Assembly: GCA_004297065.1 (NCBI GenBank)
Contig: SCUU01000017.1
Span: 1 to 53,512, forward strand
Length of the DNA: 53,512 nt
From: Gallionellaceae bacterium
GTDB taxonomy: Bacteria; Pseudomonadota; Gammaproteobacteria; Burkholderiales; Gallionellaceae
Reading direction: 5' to 3'
The notes beneath the pieces are model-generated. The model ran no database searches, was not told where the DNA came from, and saw only the letters and a list, made by a program, of their open reading frames with translations. Position 1 is the stretch's first letter, and the number at the start of each line of letters is the position of its first letter. This document shows, piece after piece, positions 27,600-38,500 of this stretch. A program made the position numbers and the translations under genes.

Positions 27600-28156
27600 A
27601 ACGCGCGCCCCTGAAATTCCTGTTCACTCATTTTATGGTTGCGGTCTCTCTCCGAGAGCTCGGTAATGTTAAGAGGCCATGCAATACCGAGCCTAGTATC
27701 CGCAACGTTCAGCCCTCCCTCTGCTTGCGGCTGATAAGCCGCGGTATGCAGGTAAATCAACTCGCAATCCTCGCTCAGCGTCTGAAAGCCATGAGCGAAC
27801 CCCTCGGGTATAAGCAAACTTTGGCGGTTACGCGCAGAGAGCAGCACACCGTGCCATTGTAAAAAGGTTGGGGAATTACGACGCAAATCGACAGCGACAT
27901 CAAATATCTCCCCATGCAAACAACTCACCACTTTGGTTTCAGCATGTGGCGGATATTGGAAATGCAGGCCGCGTACCGCTCCTTTGGCCCGTGTCTGCGT
28001 ATGATTGATCTGGACGACAGGCTTGCTCATGCCCGCCTCGCGGAACTCATCCGCGCAAAAAAATCGCGACAAGAAACCGCGCTGATCTTCGATCACTTTG
28101 CGCCGCACCAAGATCAAGTCTGGCAGCGGCGTCTCAATAAAATCAAAGCGTGCCAT
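27596..28156 (-). CDS. rfbC: NDP-4-dehydrohexose 3,5-epimerase-like protein (RfbC family)
   Basis: 186-residue cupin. Catalytic-base motif GAVRGLHFQYPPHAETK near residue 60, then HGEIFDVAVDLRRNSPTF and LLIPEGFAHGFQTLSEDCEL. These match dTDP-4-dehydrorhamnose 3,5-epimerases, but no rmlA, rmlB or rmlD is present. Here the partner genes are CDP-glucose enzymes, so it probably acts on a CDP-linked 4-keto sugar and may epimerise only one carbon. It overlaps both neighbours. Confidence 0.88.
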   Translation of the reverse strand: MARFDFIETPLPDLILVRRKVIEDQRGFLSRFFCADEFREAGMSKPVVQINHTQTRAKGAVRGLHFQYPPHAETKVVSCLHGEIFDVAVDLRRNSPTFLQWHGVLLSARNRQSLLIPEGFAHGFQTLSEDCELIYLHTAAYQPQAEGGLNVADTRLGIAWPLNITELSERDRNHKMSEQEFQGRAL

Positions 28157-29216
28157 AGTGCGCTATCTGCCCCAACGAAAACGCGCGCATATCTCCGCCA
28201 TCCCGATAGGCGCGGTGCCAATCAATGATGGCTCCCAGCGCATCCTCAAGATGCCATCTTGGTTGCCAATCCAGCCGCGCTTTCGCCTTTGAGCAATCCA
28301 GCTTCAAATAATGCGCCTCGTGTGGGTGCTCTCCACCATCAAGTATCCAGCTTGCCCCCTCGCCCCAAGTCTTGGTCAATTTTTCAACAATCCATTGCAC
28401 AGGCTTGGCATCCGCATCATGCGGCCCGAAGTTCCACCCCTCTGCGCAGTCCACGCCATCCTTATAGAGTTGTTGCGCCAGCAACAAATAACCGGACAAT
28501 GGCTCCAGCACATGTTGCCAAGGCCGAATCGCATAAGGGTTGCGGATATTGACGGGTTTGTCTTGCGTGATGGCACGCATGATGTCTGGAATGAGTCTAT
28601 CATTTGCCCAGTCGCCACCGCCGATGACGTTGCCTGCCCTGCCAGAGGCCACAGCGACGCCGTGGGTCGAATATTTCTCTGGATGGAAATACGAGTTGCG
28701 ATATGCGGAGGTCACCAATTCCGCACAGCCTTTACTGTTGCTGTAGGGGTCATAGCCGCCCATTGCTTCATTCTCGCGGTATCCCCACACCCATTCGCGG
28801 TTCTCGTAACACTTATCACTGGTCACGTTCACTACGGCTCTCACGCTATTCGTGTTGCGCACAGCCTCGAGCAGATTGACCGTCCCCATGACGTTGGTCG
28901 AGTAAGTGTCGACCGGTTCAATATAGGAATAGCGCACCAGCGGTTGTGCCGCCATGTGAATTACGATCTCCGGCCTGTATTCGGCAAACACCGCGCGCAA
29001 GCGTTCCAGATCGCGGATATCGCCGATGATACTGGTCATATCCTTGCCCACTTCGGCGACCTCAAACAAGCTTGGGCTTGTTGGCGGGGCAAGCGCATAA
29101 CCGACAACTTGCGCCCCCATAGATTGCAGCCAGAGCGACAGCCAGCCGCCTTTAAAGCCGGTGTGTCCGGTTAGCAGGACGCGTTTGCCGCACCAGAAAT
29201 CAGGATTCACTACCAT
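28143..29216 (-). CDS. rfbG: CDP-glucose 4,6-dehydratase
   Basis: 357 residues. [15 protein letters not shown] near residue 15 is the NAD site, [13 protein letters not shown] the active-site strand, and [13 protein letters not shown] the Tyr-x3-Lys pair. Length and the sequence [16 protein letters not shown] fit RfbG. It forms CDP-4-keto-6-deoxyglucose from CDP-glucose made by the adjacent cytidylyltransferase. ATG 29216 overlaps the rfbF stop and has GGAAAG upstream; a longer frame to 29246 is not needed. Confidence 0.95.
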   Translation of the reverse strand: MVVNPDFWCGKRVLLTGHTGFKGGWLSLWLQSMGAQVVGYALAPPTSPSLFEVAEVGKDMTSIIGDIRDLERLRAVFAEYRPEIVIHMAAQPLVRYSYIEPVDTYSTNVMGTVNLLEAVRNTNSVRAVVNVTSDKCYENREWVWGYRENEAMGGYDPYSNSKGCAELVTSAYRNSYFHPEKYSTHGVAVASGRAGNVIGGGDWANDRLIPDIMRAITQDKPVNIRNPYAIRPWQHVLEPLSGYLLLAQQLYKDGVDCAEGWNFGPHDADAKPVQWIVEKLTKTWGEGASWILDGGEHPHEAHYLKLDCSKAKARLDWQPRWHLEDALGAIIDWHRAYRDGGDMRAFSLGQIAHYGTL

Positions 29217-29980
29217 ACTTTCCAAGGGGCAGCGCCTCCTTGCCACATCTCTTCCAGTTGCGTCTTGTCACGCAATGTATCCATCGGCTGCCAGAACCCG
29301 TCATGTTCAAATGCCATCAGCTCTCCCTGAACAGCCAAGCTCTTAAGCGGATGCTCCTCCCAAACGCAGGCATCATCGCTTAACAAATCTAGACAACCTG
29401 CCGACAGAACAAAAAAACCACCATTGATCCAGCCCCCGTCCCCCAAGGGCTTCTCCACAAAACTGCGCACCGCATTGCTCTCAATATTCAATGCGCCGTA
29501 ACGTCCGGGAGGCTGCACCGCCGTTACGGTTGCACGCTTGCCGTGTTGCTTGTGGAACTCAAGTAGCGCGCGGATATTGACATTGGATACGCCATCGCCA
29601 TAGGTAAAGCAGAAGGCATTATCGTTCTGCACATACTGGGATACGCGTTTCAAACGCCCGCCTGTCATGGTTTTTTCTCCGGTATCCACCAGCGTTACCC
29701 GCCACGGCTCAGCATTGCGCTGATGAACCTCCATCTGGTTATGCCGCATATCGAAGGTGACGTCAGACATATGCAAAAAATAATTGGCGAAATATTCCTT
29801 GATGACATAACCCTTATACCCGCAGCACACCACAAAATCGTTAATGCCATGCGCGGAGTAAATTTTCATGATGTGCCAGAGTATCGGTTTGCCGCCGATT
29901 TCAACCATGGGTTTGGGTTTTAAATGCGATTCCTCGCTGATTCGCGTCCCAAGCCCTCCGGCTAAAATCACTGCTTTCAT
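29210..29980 (-). CDS. rfbF: Glucose-1-phosphate cytidylyltransferase
   Basis: 256 residues. The nucleotidyltransferase signature [20 protein letters not shown] opens the protein, followed by [31 protein letters not shown] (metal-binding Asp) and [19 protein letters not shown]. These are diagnostic of RfbF. It makes CDP-glucose, the first committed step of the CDP-deoxysugar branch. The next gene, rfbG, overlaps its stop codon. Confidence 0.95.
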   Translation of the reverse strand: MKAVILAGGLGTRISEESHLKPKPMVEIGGKPILWHIMKIYSAHGINDFVVCCGYKGYVIKEYFANYFLHMSDVTFDMRHNQMEVHQRNAEPWRVTLVDTGEKTMTGGRLKRVSQYVQNDNAFCFTYGDGVSNVNIRALLEFHKQHGKRATVTAVQPPGRYGALNIESNAVRSFVEKPLGDGGWINGGFFVLSAGCLDLLSDDACVWEEHPLKSLAVQGELMAFEHDGFWQPMDTLRDKTQLEEMWQGGAAPWKVW

Positions 29981-30036
29981 GTATTACTCCGAAAGATCAT
30001 TGCAGCACCATAACTTCGAGAGGGTTCGCGGCTGGC

Positions 30037-30546
30037 TCAGGAGTTAACCGGGGGCTGCGGCCATTCAATTTTTTGCATCACCGTAAGCAGGTGCGGGCCT
30101 CGCCATTCCTGCAGCCTGATCTCAAACGCCCCATTAAAACCGTATCCCGATGCCCAACGATTCACGCTATCAAAATAAGCGGGGAAAGTCTGGTCAGTAA
30201 TAATATTGACGTGAGTCGGGTCGCGAAATGCCTCTGCGTTGGGATATGCCGGGGTAAAAGACATAAACAAGCCCCCGACTTTTAATACGCGATACACCTC
30301 ATTCATCACCTCCACAAAAGCATTGCGACGCGATGGGATATACACCACTCGTGGTATGTGTTCCAGGAAATCATGCGCAGTCACATATTCAAATGAGGCA
30401 TTCTCAAATGGAATTGATTCGATAACGAGATCCGCACGCCTGATACCGGCCTCCAAGTCTTCGCGCACATCAATGCCAAACACCTCGTCGGCATTGAATG
30501 GATTTTTAGGGTTCGGACCGCAGCCCAAATCAAGACTTCTCGTCAT
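30037..30546 (-). CDS. Class I SAM-dependent methyltransferase
   Basis: 169 residues from ATG 30546 (MTRSLDLGCGPNPKNPFNAD). SAM motif LDLGCGPNPKNP at the N terminus, then VTAHDFLEHIPRVVY and EVYRVLKVGGLFMSFTPAYP, the methyltransf_11 pattern. A ribosome-binding site AAGGTGGAG lies just upstream, so the earlier TTG at 30567 is not preferred. The gene lies between the TPR transferase and rfbF genes; substrate unknown. Confidence 0.87.
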   Translation of the reverse strand: MTRSLDLGCGPNPKNPFNADEVFGIDVREDLEAGIRRADLVIESIPFENASFEYVTAHDFLEHIPRVVYIPSRRNAFVEVMNEVYRVLKVGGLFMSFTPAYPNAEAFRDPTHVNIITDQTFPAYFDSVNRWASGYGFNGAFEIRLQEWRGPHLLTVMQKIEWPQPPVNS

Positions 30547-30567
30547 TTCACTCCACCTTTCTGTCAA

Positions 30568-32472
30568 TTATGGCACGCCGATTTCATCCCGAACCTCGCC
30601 CATCTGCGCCTGACGCCACATGGCGATATACACCGCTTCGAGATTACGGCAAAACTCTTGGGTATCAAACAGCGAACTAGCCGATTTATTGGCGGCTATT
30701 TTGGCTTTTATCTGGGCTAACAATATCGGCTGTTGTGCCAAATTCAGCGCCATGGCCTCATATTCTTGCGCGCTGCGTGCGATGAGCTCCGGCATCCCCA
30801 TCGCATGCAGCAAGCTGGCAGCCACACGGGACGCAAATGAATTACCCATGCGGGCAAGCACCGGCAACCCGGCCATCAACGCATCCGCCGCTGTCGTGTG
30901 CCCATTATAGGGGTGCGTATCGAGGAACAAGTCTGCCTGACGGTAGCGCGCCAGATGATCTTCCACCAGTGGCACCCGTTGCGCGAACACCAAGCGCTCA
31001 GCCGAGATGCCCCTTGCTTCAGCCTCGCGGCGCAAATTGCGCTGTGAAATTTCATTGCGCGAAACCAGCCATAACACACTTCCCGGCACCTGCGCCAGCA
31101 AGCGCATCCAAATATCGAACAGCGGGGGATTGATTTTGTAATCGTGACAAAACGCGCAGAACACAAATCCAGCCTCCGGCAAGCCGCATTCTGCCCGTGT
31201 TGGTGTGCGCTCGGAAATCTGGATGCTCGCGTCGGTTGGCAGATAGGTATCCGGCAGATAAGCTACCTTTTCCGAATAAAACCCATGATGCTCCGGCGGA
31301 ATAATATGGCGGTCTGCCAATATGTAGTCGTAGTAATCCACGCCCATCGTGCCGGGATAACCCAAATAATTCACCTGTACCGGTACAGGATGGAACGAGA
31401 AAATATCCGTGCGGGTATCCGAGGTGTAACCGCCCAAATCGATTGCGATGTCCACCTCCAGCTCGCGCATCAACTGCGCGACCTGCAGCGAAGTCATGGC
31501 GCGCACATCTATGAAACGATCAAAAGCTTGCAGCATACGTGCCCGCAAGCGGCTGCCGTCATCGATACCCAGTGAAATCGCGATGGTTTCGAAACGGTGT
31601 TTATCGTGATGCTCGAAAATTCCGCACATCAAATGTCCGACCGGGTGTTCGCGCAAATCGGGCGACACGTAGGCGATGCGGATTTTTTTGTGGCGGTAGC
31701 GTTCGCCTTGCCACAGCCTGGTTTTTCCGGGTGGGCAATAGAATGCAGAGAAGATTTTGGCCGCCTCAAAATGATCGCTGGCCGAATCTGAAATTGCCAT
31801 CAACGCTAATGTCTTGCAGCTGCGTTGTCCGGCGCGAATGCCGGCAATAATGCGCTGCGACATTTCCCCGAAGCCGTTCCAATCGCAAATGTGCATGCGC
31901 TCGTATTCGAGCAACCCCAAGCCAAAATCGTAATCCGGCTTGAGCGCCAGCAAGCGTTCGAACATGTTGATCGCCACTTCGCTCTGTTTGAACTCGGTGA
32001 GTAAAATGCCGCAATTCGCGAGTGCGCCGGTATGATTGGGGTCAAGGCTCAATACATGATTGAATCTCTCTACCGACTCTTTGTGGCGATGCATGTTGCG
32101 CAACAATACTCCGCTGTTAAGCCATACCTCAAGGTAGTCCGGTTTGATTTTGATCGCCTGATCGAAACTTTCCAGAGCGGCAGGAAAATCTCCCTGCGCT
32201 TGCAAAAGGGCGCCCCGCACAAACCACAAGGGCGCGAAAGTCGGGGCTAGCGCCACCCCGGCATTGCTGAGCGCGAGTCCCTCCTGCGTCCGTCCGCTGT
32301 TTAACAGGATCACCGCCAGTGAGTAAAGCGCCGCCCCATTGCCTGATTCAAGCGCAATAATCTGCCGAAAACCATTCTCCGCCTCAGCCATGCGCCCGGC
32401 GTTTTGCAACTGAATTGACAGCAGCAACAATTGGTTTGTATCCATGCGTTTTTTCTGGCCTGTTTTTCTCAT
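30568..32472 (-). CDS. TPR-containing O-GlcNAc-transferase-like protein (GT41)
   Basis: 634 residues. TPR repeats span about 10-200 (GNGAALYSLAVILLNSGRTQEG; PDYLEVWLNSGVLLRNM). The C-terminal GT41 catalytic domain follows, with IRIAYVSPDLREHPVGHLM near 265, DIAIDLGGYTSDTRTDIF near 345, VNYLGYPGTMGVDYYDY, FCAFCHDYKINPPLFDIWM and DTHPYNGHTTAADALMAGLPV. This is the SPINDLY/OGT architecture of enzymes that put sugars on Ser/Thr of proteins inside the cell. It is directly downstream of the Thr-rich giant gene. ATG 32445 is an alternative start. Confidence 0.9.
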   Translation of the reverse strand: MRKTGQKKRMDTNQLLLLSIQLQNAGRMAEAENGFRQIIALESGNGAALYSLAVILLNSGRTQEGLALSNAGVALAPTFAPLWFVRGALLQAQGDFPAALESFDQAIKIKPDYLEVWLNSGVLLRNMHRHKESVERFNHVLSLDPNHTGALANCGILLTEFKQSEVAINMFERLLALKPDYDFGLGLLEYERMHICDWNGFGEMSQRIIAGIRAGQRSCKTLALMAISDSASDHFEAAKIFSAFYCPPGKTRLWQGERYRHKKIRIAYVSPDLREHPVGHLMCGIFEHHDKHRFETIAISLGIDDGSRLRARMLQAFDRFIDVRAMTSLQVAQLMRELEVDIAIDLGGYTSDTRTDIFSFHPVPVQVNYLGYPGTMGVDYYDYILADRHIIPPEHHGFYSEKVAYLPDTYLPTDASIQISERTPTRAECGLPEAGFVFCAFCHDYKINPPLFDIWMRLLAQVPGSVLWLVSRNEISQRNLRREAEARGISAERLVFAQRVPLVEDHLARYRQADLFLDTHPYNGHTTAADALMAGLPVLARMGNSFASRVAASLLHAMGMPELIARSAQEYEAMALNLAQQPILLAQIKAKIAANKSASSLFDTQEFCRNLEAVYIAMWRQAQMGEVRDEIGVP

Positions 32473-32508
32473 CGCACGCGATTGTATGCAGAAGAAATAG
32501 ATTACGCA

Positions 32509-32544
32509 AAAAAAGCGGCAAGACTCTCATCTTGCCGCTTTTCA
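32509..32544 (-). terminator. Terminator after the giant repeat gene
   Basis: A perfect 12-bp stem, AAAGCGGCAAGA / TCTTGCCGCTTT, with a six-base loop is followed on the minus strand by a run of seven or more T. It lies 23 bases beyond the stop codon of the giant gene and before the TPR transferase gene, so the giant gene is largely its own transcription unit. The plus-strand T run is short (four T). Confidence 0.88.
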
Positions 32545-32564
32545 ATTACCGCACTACCGCAACG

Positions 32565-35500
32565 CTACCGGTTAGAGATGCCCAGAATACCGTTGTTCGG
32601 CGTGGTAGTTGGCGACGTATTACCCAGTCCGGCAGTCAGGCTTGGTGTGACCGGTGCAACTGCCAGCGCGGCACTCAGCGGCGTGTTTGCGTTGAACTGT
32701 TGCATCGCGCTAACCATATTCCCCACGCTGCCGCTCAAGCCTGACGGCGGCACGGAAGGCAAGGTTGCGCCCGTCGTAGCCGGTGCCGCTTGGCTGGCCT
32801 GGAATGCGGCCAGTGCCTGCACCATACCCCCGACTTGAGCTCTCAGGTCGGTTGCTGCCGCCGTACCGCTAACCACTCCATTCATGAACCACACGTCGGC
32901 CATCGCTTTAGTCGAACCATCTGCGGTAGTGAAGCTGGAAGTCAAGCCTACCCAGTTGCCGTTACTGTTAACCGACGTGGACTTGGCATTCAGATCCAGC
33001 GATGTGATGCCTAGCGCATCGAGCGCGAGCAACTCACCAGCCTGGCTGACACCATCCGAATTGGTATCGCGCCACACTTTCAGCGACTGCCATGCCTTAT
33101 CGGTCGCAGTCAACTTGCCATCCTTATTGGTATCCAGTTCACGCAAGGCCTGATACCCGTCAGATGCTTTCTGACCGTTAGCCAAGGTCGTTGCACTACC
33201 GAACAACTCGGAGCCATTATTGATCACGCCGTCACCGTTGCGATCCATTACCAGCAAGCCGTTGTTAGCGCCGACCCATCCGGTATTGACTTTCTGTCCG
33301 GTAGCATTGAGGTCGAACTGCACGCCCGCCCCCATGTCGACTGTCGAGATACCGCTACCGCCCAGATCGAGCACAATCGGCGTTGACCAACCGAGTGCCG
33401 CTACTTGTGCTGTAGTTAGAACATTCGGTGTAGGCGATGCCATCGGGTTGACTGTGCCAAATATCAAACCTCCTGCCGTCTTCACATTGTTGTTGTTACC
33501 CCAAACTTGCTCGGCGAACACATTCAATTGGGCGGTGGTCAGTACGCTTATTTGGGCCGTAGTCAACATTGCAGTGATCTGGTTGGTCGTCAAAGCCCCC
33601 AGTTGCACCGTTGACAGGCTACTAAACTGGGTAGTCGTCAATATCCCGATGCTATTGCCACCAGTCAGCGTATTCAGCGTTGGTATCTGCGACGTGGTCA
33701 GCGCAGCAATTTGTGTGGTGAACAAGCCCTGCAAGGCGGTCGTGGTCATCTTCGCCACTTGCAATCCGGTGACGGCCGTCGTGGTGATCGCCTGCACCTG
33801 GGTGGCCGTCAACGCGGCCAGTTGTGTCGTGGTACCAAAGCCGCCGGAGGTACTGCTCCACGCCGCCACTTGCGCCGCAGACAGCACGTTGAGCTGGTTG
33901 GTGGACAATCCGCCCACATCTAACGCATCCAACGTAATCAACTGCGCCGATGACAAGGACGATACCTGTGCTGTGGTCAGAGTATTCACTTGCACCGATG
34001 TCAGCGTTCCCACATTGCTCAAACCTTGCAACTGTGTGGTGTACAAGGAAGTCAACTGAGTCGTCAACAAATTGGTCAGCTGCGCCGTGTTCAAGACCCC
34101 GACCTGCTGCGACGTCAATCCTTGCACCGCAGAGGTGGTCAGTGTCACTACGCCGCTAGTCAACATCGACGGCAATGCGCTGGTTGATAGCGCAGACAAT
34201 TGCACGCTGGTCAACAAGTTGGTTTCGGTAGTAGTCAGCGCCGCCACCTGCAACCCAACCAAGCCCGGCAACTGGGTGCTGGTCAACAGCGAGAACTGTG
34301 CCGTGGTCAGCGCCGCGACGCCGGCCGTTGACAGTGCGCCCAACTGCACCGAGCTGACGACACCCAATTGTGTCGTTGTTAATGTGCTTGCCTGACTGCT
34401 CGTCAACGCCGCCACCTGATTCGTTTGCAACGCAGTGATTTGCACCGTTGTCAGTGTCGTAATCTGAGTGGTTTTGATCGCAGCGACTTGTGCGCCCGTC
34501 AGGAAAGGCAACTGCGTTGTACTGATCGAAGGCAATACACTCGGGAACAGGTTTCGCACATCCGCAGTAGTCAATGCCTGCAACTGTGTGGAAGCGAGGG
34601 CGGCTATTTGCGCGTTGGTCAACGCATACGCCTGATCGGTACTCAACGCCCCTATTTGCGCCGTAGAGAACGAGGCAATCTGGGTCGTATCAAGCGACAG
34701 GATGTTGCCGGACGGTATGGCTGCAATCACCGTCGTGCTCAATACCCCCAATTGGTTCGTCGTGAACTTGGCAAAATTCGCTGCCGTCAGATTCCCGATT
34801 TGAGTAGAGGACAAGGCTGCCACCTGGGCGGTCGTCAACGCCCTCACCTGGCTGGTATTCAAGTTGGCAAATTGCGTCATGGCCGCCACTTGGGCCGTGG
34901 TCAGCGACTGGACCTGATTGGTGTCCATTGCCCCGACCGTAGCCGCCAACAGCTGAACGAAGTCACTGGTCGTCAACGCAGCAATCTGATTGGTCGTCAT
35001 GGCCGCTATTTGCGGCGCGCTAATCCAACCCGCCTGGGTTGCCGTCAATGCCGCAATCTGCGCAGTGCTCATCGCGGCGACCTGATTGGTTTGCAGTGCC
35101 ACAACTTGCGCGGTGGTCAACGCGGCGACGTTGCTCGTATTCAGGTTCGACATTTGATTAGTCGTCAACGCCACCACTTGCGCGGTGGTCAACGAAGCAA
35201 CCGTTGTCGTGTTGATATTGCCCAGTTGTGTGGCAGACAAACCTGCAATCTGGCTATTGGTCAAGGCTTGGATATTGCCCGGAGCCAAGCTATTCAACTG
35301 TGCAGTGGACAAGGAAGCGACTTGAGCCGTAGTCAACGTTGCCAGCGCAGTCGTGGCGATCAACACCAGGTCGCGCGTTTCCAGGCTACTCAATTGCGCG
35401 GTGGTAATGGCCAGCAACTGTGTCGTCGTCAACACAGGCACTTGCACCGAGGTGATCGCCACCATCTGGCTGGTCGTCAAGGCGGCCATCTGGCTGGTTG

Positions 35501-38500
35501 TCAACGCTGCGAGCTGGCCGGTTTGCAACGAACCAATATTGGAACTGATCGCAGCCAAATCGGTTGTCGTGATTGCACTGATCTGTCCATTGGAAAGCGC
35601 CTGCAACTGGACTGTCGTCAGACTTGCCGCCTGGCTGGTATTCAAAGCCGCGACTTGAGATGTAGTCAGTGCTACCGTCTGAGTTGTAGTCAGCAACGCA
35701 ACCTGGCTGGTCGTCAGTATCGGCAATTGCACATTGGTCGTCAGCGCCGCAACCGCTGCGGTTGACAACACGATCAAATCGCGCGTCTCCATGATCGCCA
35801 GTTGCGCGGTCGTCAACGCTGCCGACTGGGCAGCCGTCAGCACCGCAACCTGATCGGTATTCAGGCCAACCACTTGCGCCGTATTCATCGCCGCAACCTG
35901 GGCCGTCGTCAACGAGCCAATCTGGGTTGTCAGCAACGACTGCACTTGCGGCACGGTCATCAACGCCAAATCCGTTGTGTTGATTGCCGCCAACTGGCTG
36001 GTGGTAAACACCTGCAACTGTATGCTGGTGAGGGCTGGCGCTTGTACCGTAGTGAGACCCGCCACCTGCGTAGTAGTCATCGAGCCAATTTGCGTTGTAG
36101 TCAAGCCCGCGATCTGACCTGCGGTCAAGCTCGGCAACAAACTGGGCACCGCCAACATCTGTGTCGGCGATTGCAGCAAGGTTGTAATTTGGCCGGATGT
36201 CAGGGCATTCACCTGGCTCAGCGACAATGCCGCCAATTGCGAAGTGGTCAACGCAGCAATTTGATTCGTTGTCATTGCCGCGACATCGCTCGTCAACAGG
36301 CTAGGCACTTGGCTCGTGGTGAACGCCTGGATTTGGGCGGTAGTCAATGTCGCAATTTGATCCGTGGACAAGCTCGTCACCTGATAGGTGGTAAATGCCT
36401 GCACTTGTTTCGTGCTCAGAGCGGCACTTTGGGCTGTCGTCAAACTTGCCACTTGCTGTCCTACCAGCGCCTGTACCTGTAGCGTTGTTAGCGCATTCAC
36501 GGCATTCGTCGTGAATTGGGCCAGATCGCGCGTCTCCAAGTAGAGCAACTGGGCCGTTGTCAGTGCGGCAACTTGAGCCGTCGACAAGACGGGCGCTTGA
36601 TTGCTCGTCAATGCGGTTACTTGGGCATTCGTCAAAGCCGCAATTTGGGTTGTACCCAATCCCGGCATCTGAGTAGTCGTCAGGTTGGCAATTTGAGCCA
36701 CACCTAGACCTGCCGTTATCTGGCTTGTTGACAATGCGGAAATCGAATTCGTACTTAGCCCGGCAATCTCGGCAGCCGTCATCGCGGCCAGCTGAGTGCT
36801 GGTCAACGCGGACACCATAGCCGTGGTCAAGACCGGTACTTGTGCCGTAGTCAACACGACTATTTGGGCCGTTGTCAGTGCCTGAACCTGAGCGCTGTTC
36901 AGTGAGGCCAATTGCGCGCTGGTCAATGCCGCGAGCAGACTGGTAGACATAACGGCGATCTGGCCTGTAGTCAGTGCCGCAATATTAGCCCCAACGCCTG
37001 CAAGCAAAACATATTGAGAGGGAGTCAATGCGGCAACCTGATTGCTCGTCAGCCCATTAACCTGCACAGAGGAAAGTGCCACAAGCTGGCTGGTCGTCAG
37101 CGCGCCAATCTGATTGGATGCCATCGCGTTGAGTTGGCTGGTGCTGAGCGCAGCCAAATCAGCCGTTACTATTGCCGCAACCTGGTTGGTAGAAAGCGCT
37201 GTCAATTGATTGGTGGTCAGCACCGCCGCCTGCGCAGATGTCAATGCCGCAATCTGTGCGGTGCTGAACGCGGCGACTTGTGCGGTAGACACATTAGGCA
37301 ACTGGGTTGTAGAGAGCACCCCGACCTGCGCGGCGGAGAATCCCGTCACTTGCTTGGTTGACAACGCCGCCAACTGGCTGGCAGTTAGCGCAGTCAGATC
37401 CACCGTCTCAATTGCAGCCACTTGGTTACTGGTCAAGGCACCAACCTGAGCGGTGGACAAATAGGCAACTTGCGCGGAATTCAATCCTGCAATCGCAAAA
37501 GTATTCAGTGCGGCCACAACTGCGGTGTTCAAATAAGAAAGCGACCCGGGATTGCCGAAGCCTGGTTGCCCCCAAGAAGGGGCCACGCTCAACGCGACCA
37601 CTTGTCCCGAAGTCAGCGCATTGGCTTGCGCTGTTGTCAATGCGGTCAATTCGGCGGCTGTCAGCGCCGTAATCTGATCCGTGGTCAACGCCGCAACTTG
37701 TGAGGTCTTCATGCCGACAAACTGTGCGGAGGTCAGCGCGGCAAATTGTGTCGTGGTCAAGCTGGAAACCAAGGATGGCTGTAGCGCGGAAACAACCCCT
37801 TTCGCCAGCGCAGGCAATTGGGTCACACTCAACCCGCCCACTTGATTGGACGTCAACGCCGCCGCTTGAGCGGTAGTCATCGCAAGCAGTTGGTTCGTGC
37901 TCAGTACAGCCAGTTGCGCGCTCGTAATTACGCCCACTTGATTGGTAGTCAACTGGGCAAAGCTGGTCTTTGTCAACGCCTGCACTTGGGTTGTAGCCAG
38001 ATTGACTAATTGGCTTGTGGTCAAAGCCTTAACCTGTGCTGCCGTCAAAACTGCGATTTGCGTTGTAGTTACTTGCCCAACCTGGCTTGTCGTCAACGAC
38101 GCAACCTGGTTCGTTGTTAACAGCGCAAAATTAGCCTTCGCCAGCGCGGCAAGTTGGGTTGAGTTGAGTTGAGTTAACTGGTTGGTTGTCAATGCAGTTG
38201 CTTGTGTACCATTCAGCGCCGCAATTTGAGTCGTGGTCAACTGCCCGATTTGCGTAGTTGTCATGGCAACAATTTGCGTAGTCTTGAGGGCGGCGATATC
38301 GGCCTTGGTGATCGCTTGCAATTGCGTTGAAGTCAGGCTGGTCAACTGATTGGTGTTCAGCGCAGCCGCTTGTGCCCCGGTCAACCCCGCGATTTGCGAC
38401 GTGCTCAAGCCACTGGCTATCTGGGATGTGGTCAGCGCAACGATTTGCTGAGTATTGAAAGCGGCAACCTTGAGCGCGGAGAGCGCGCCCAATTGCGCGG

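Noticed and set aside
27596-28156. dTDP-rhamnose pathway
   Set aside because: Only the epimerase resembles it; rmlA, rmlB and rmlD are absent and the partner enzymes are CDP-glucose specific.
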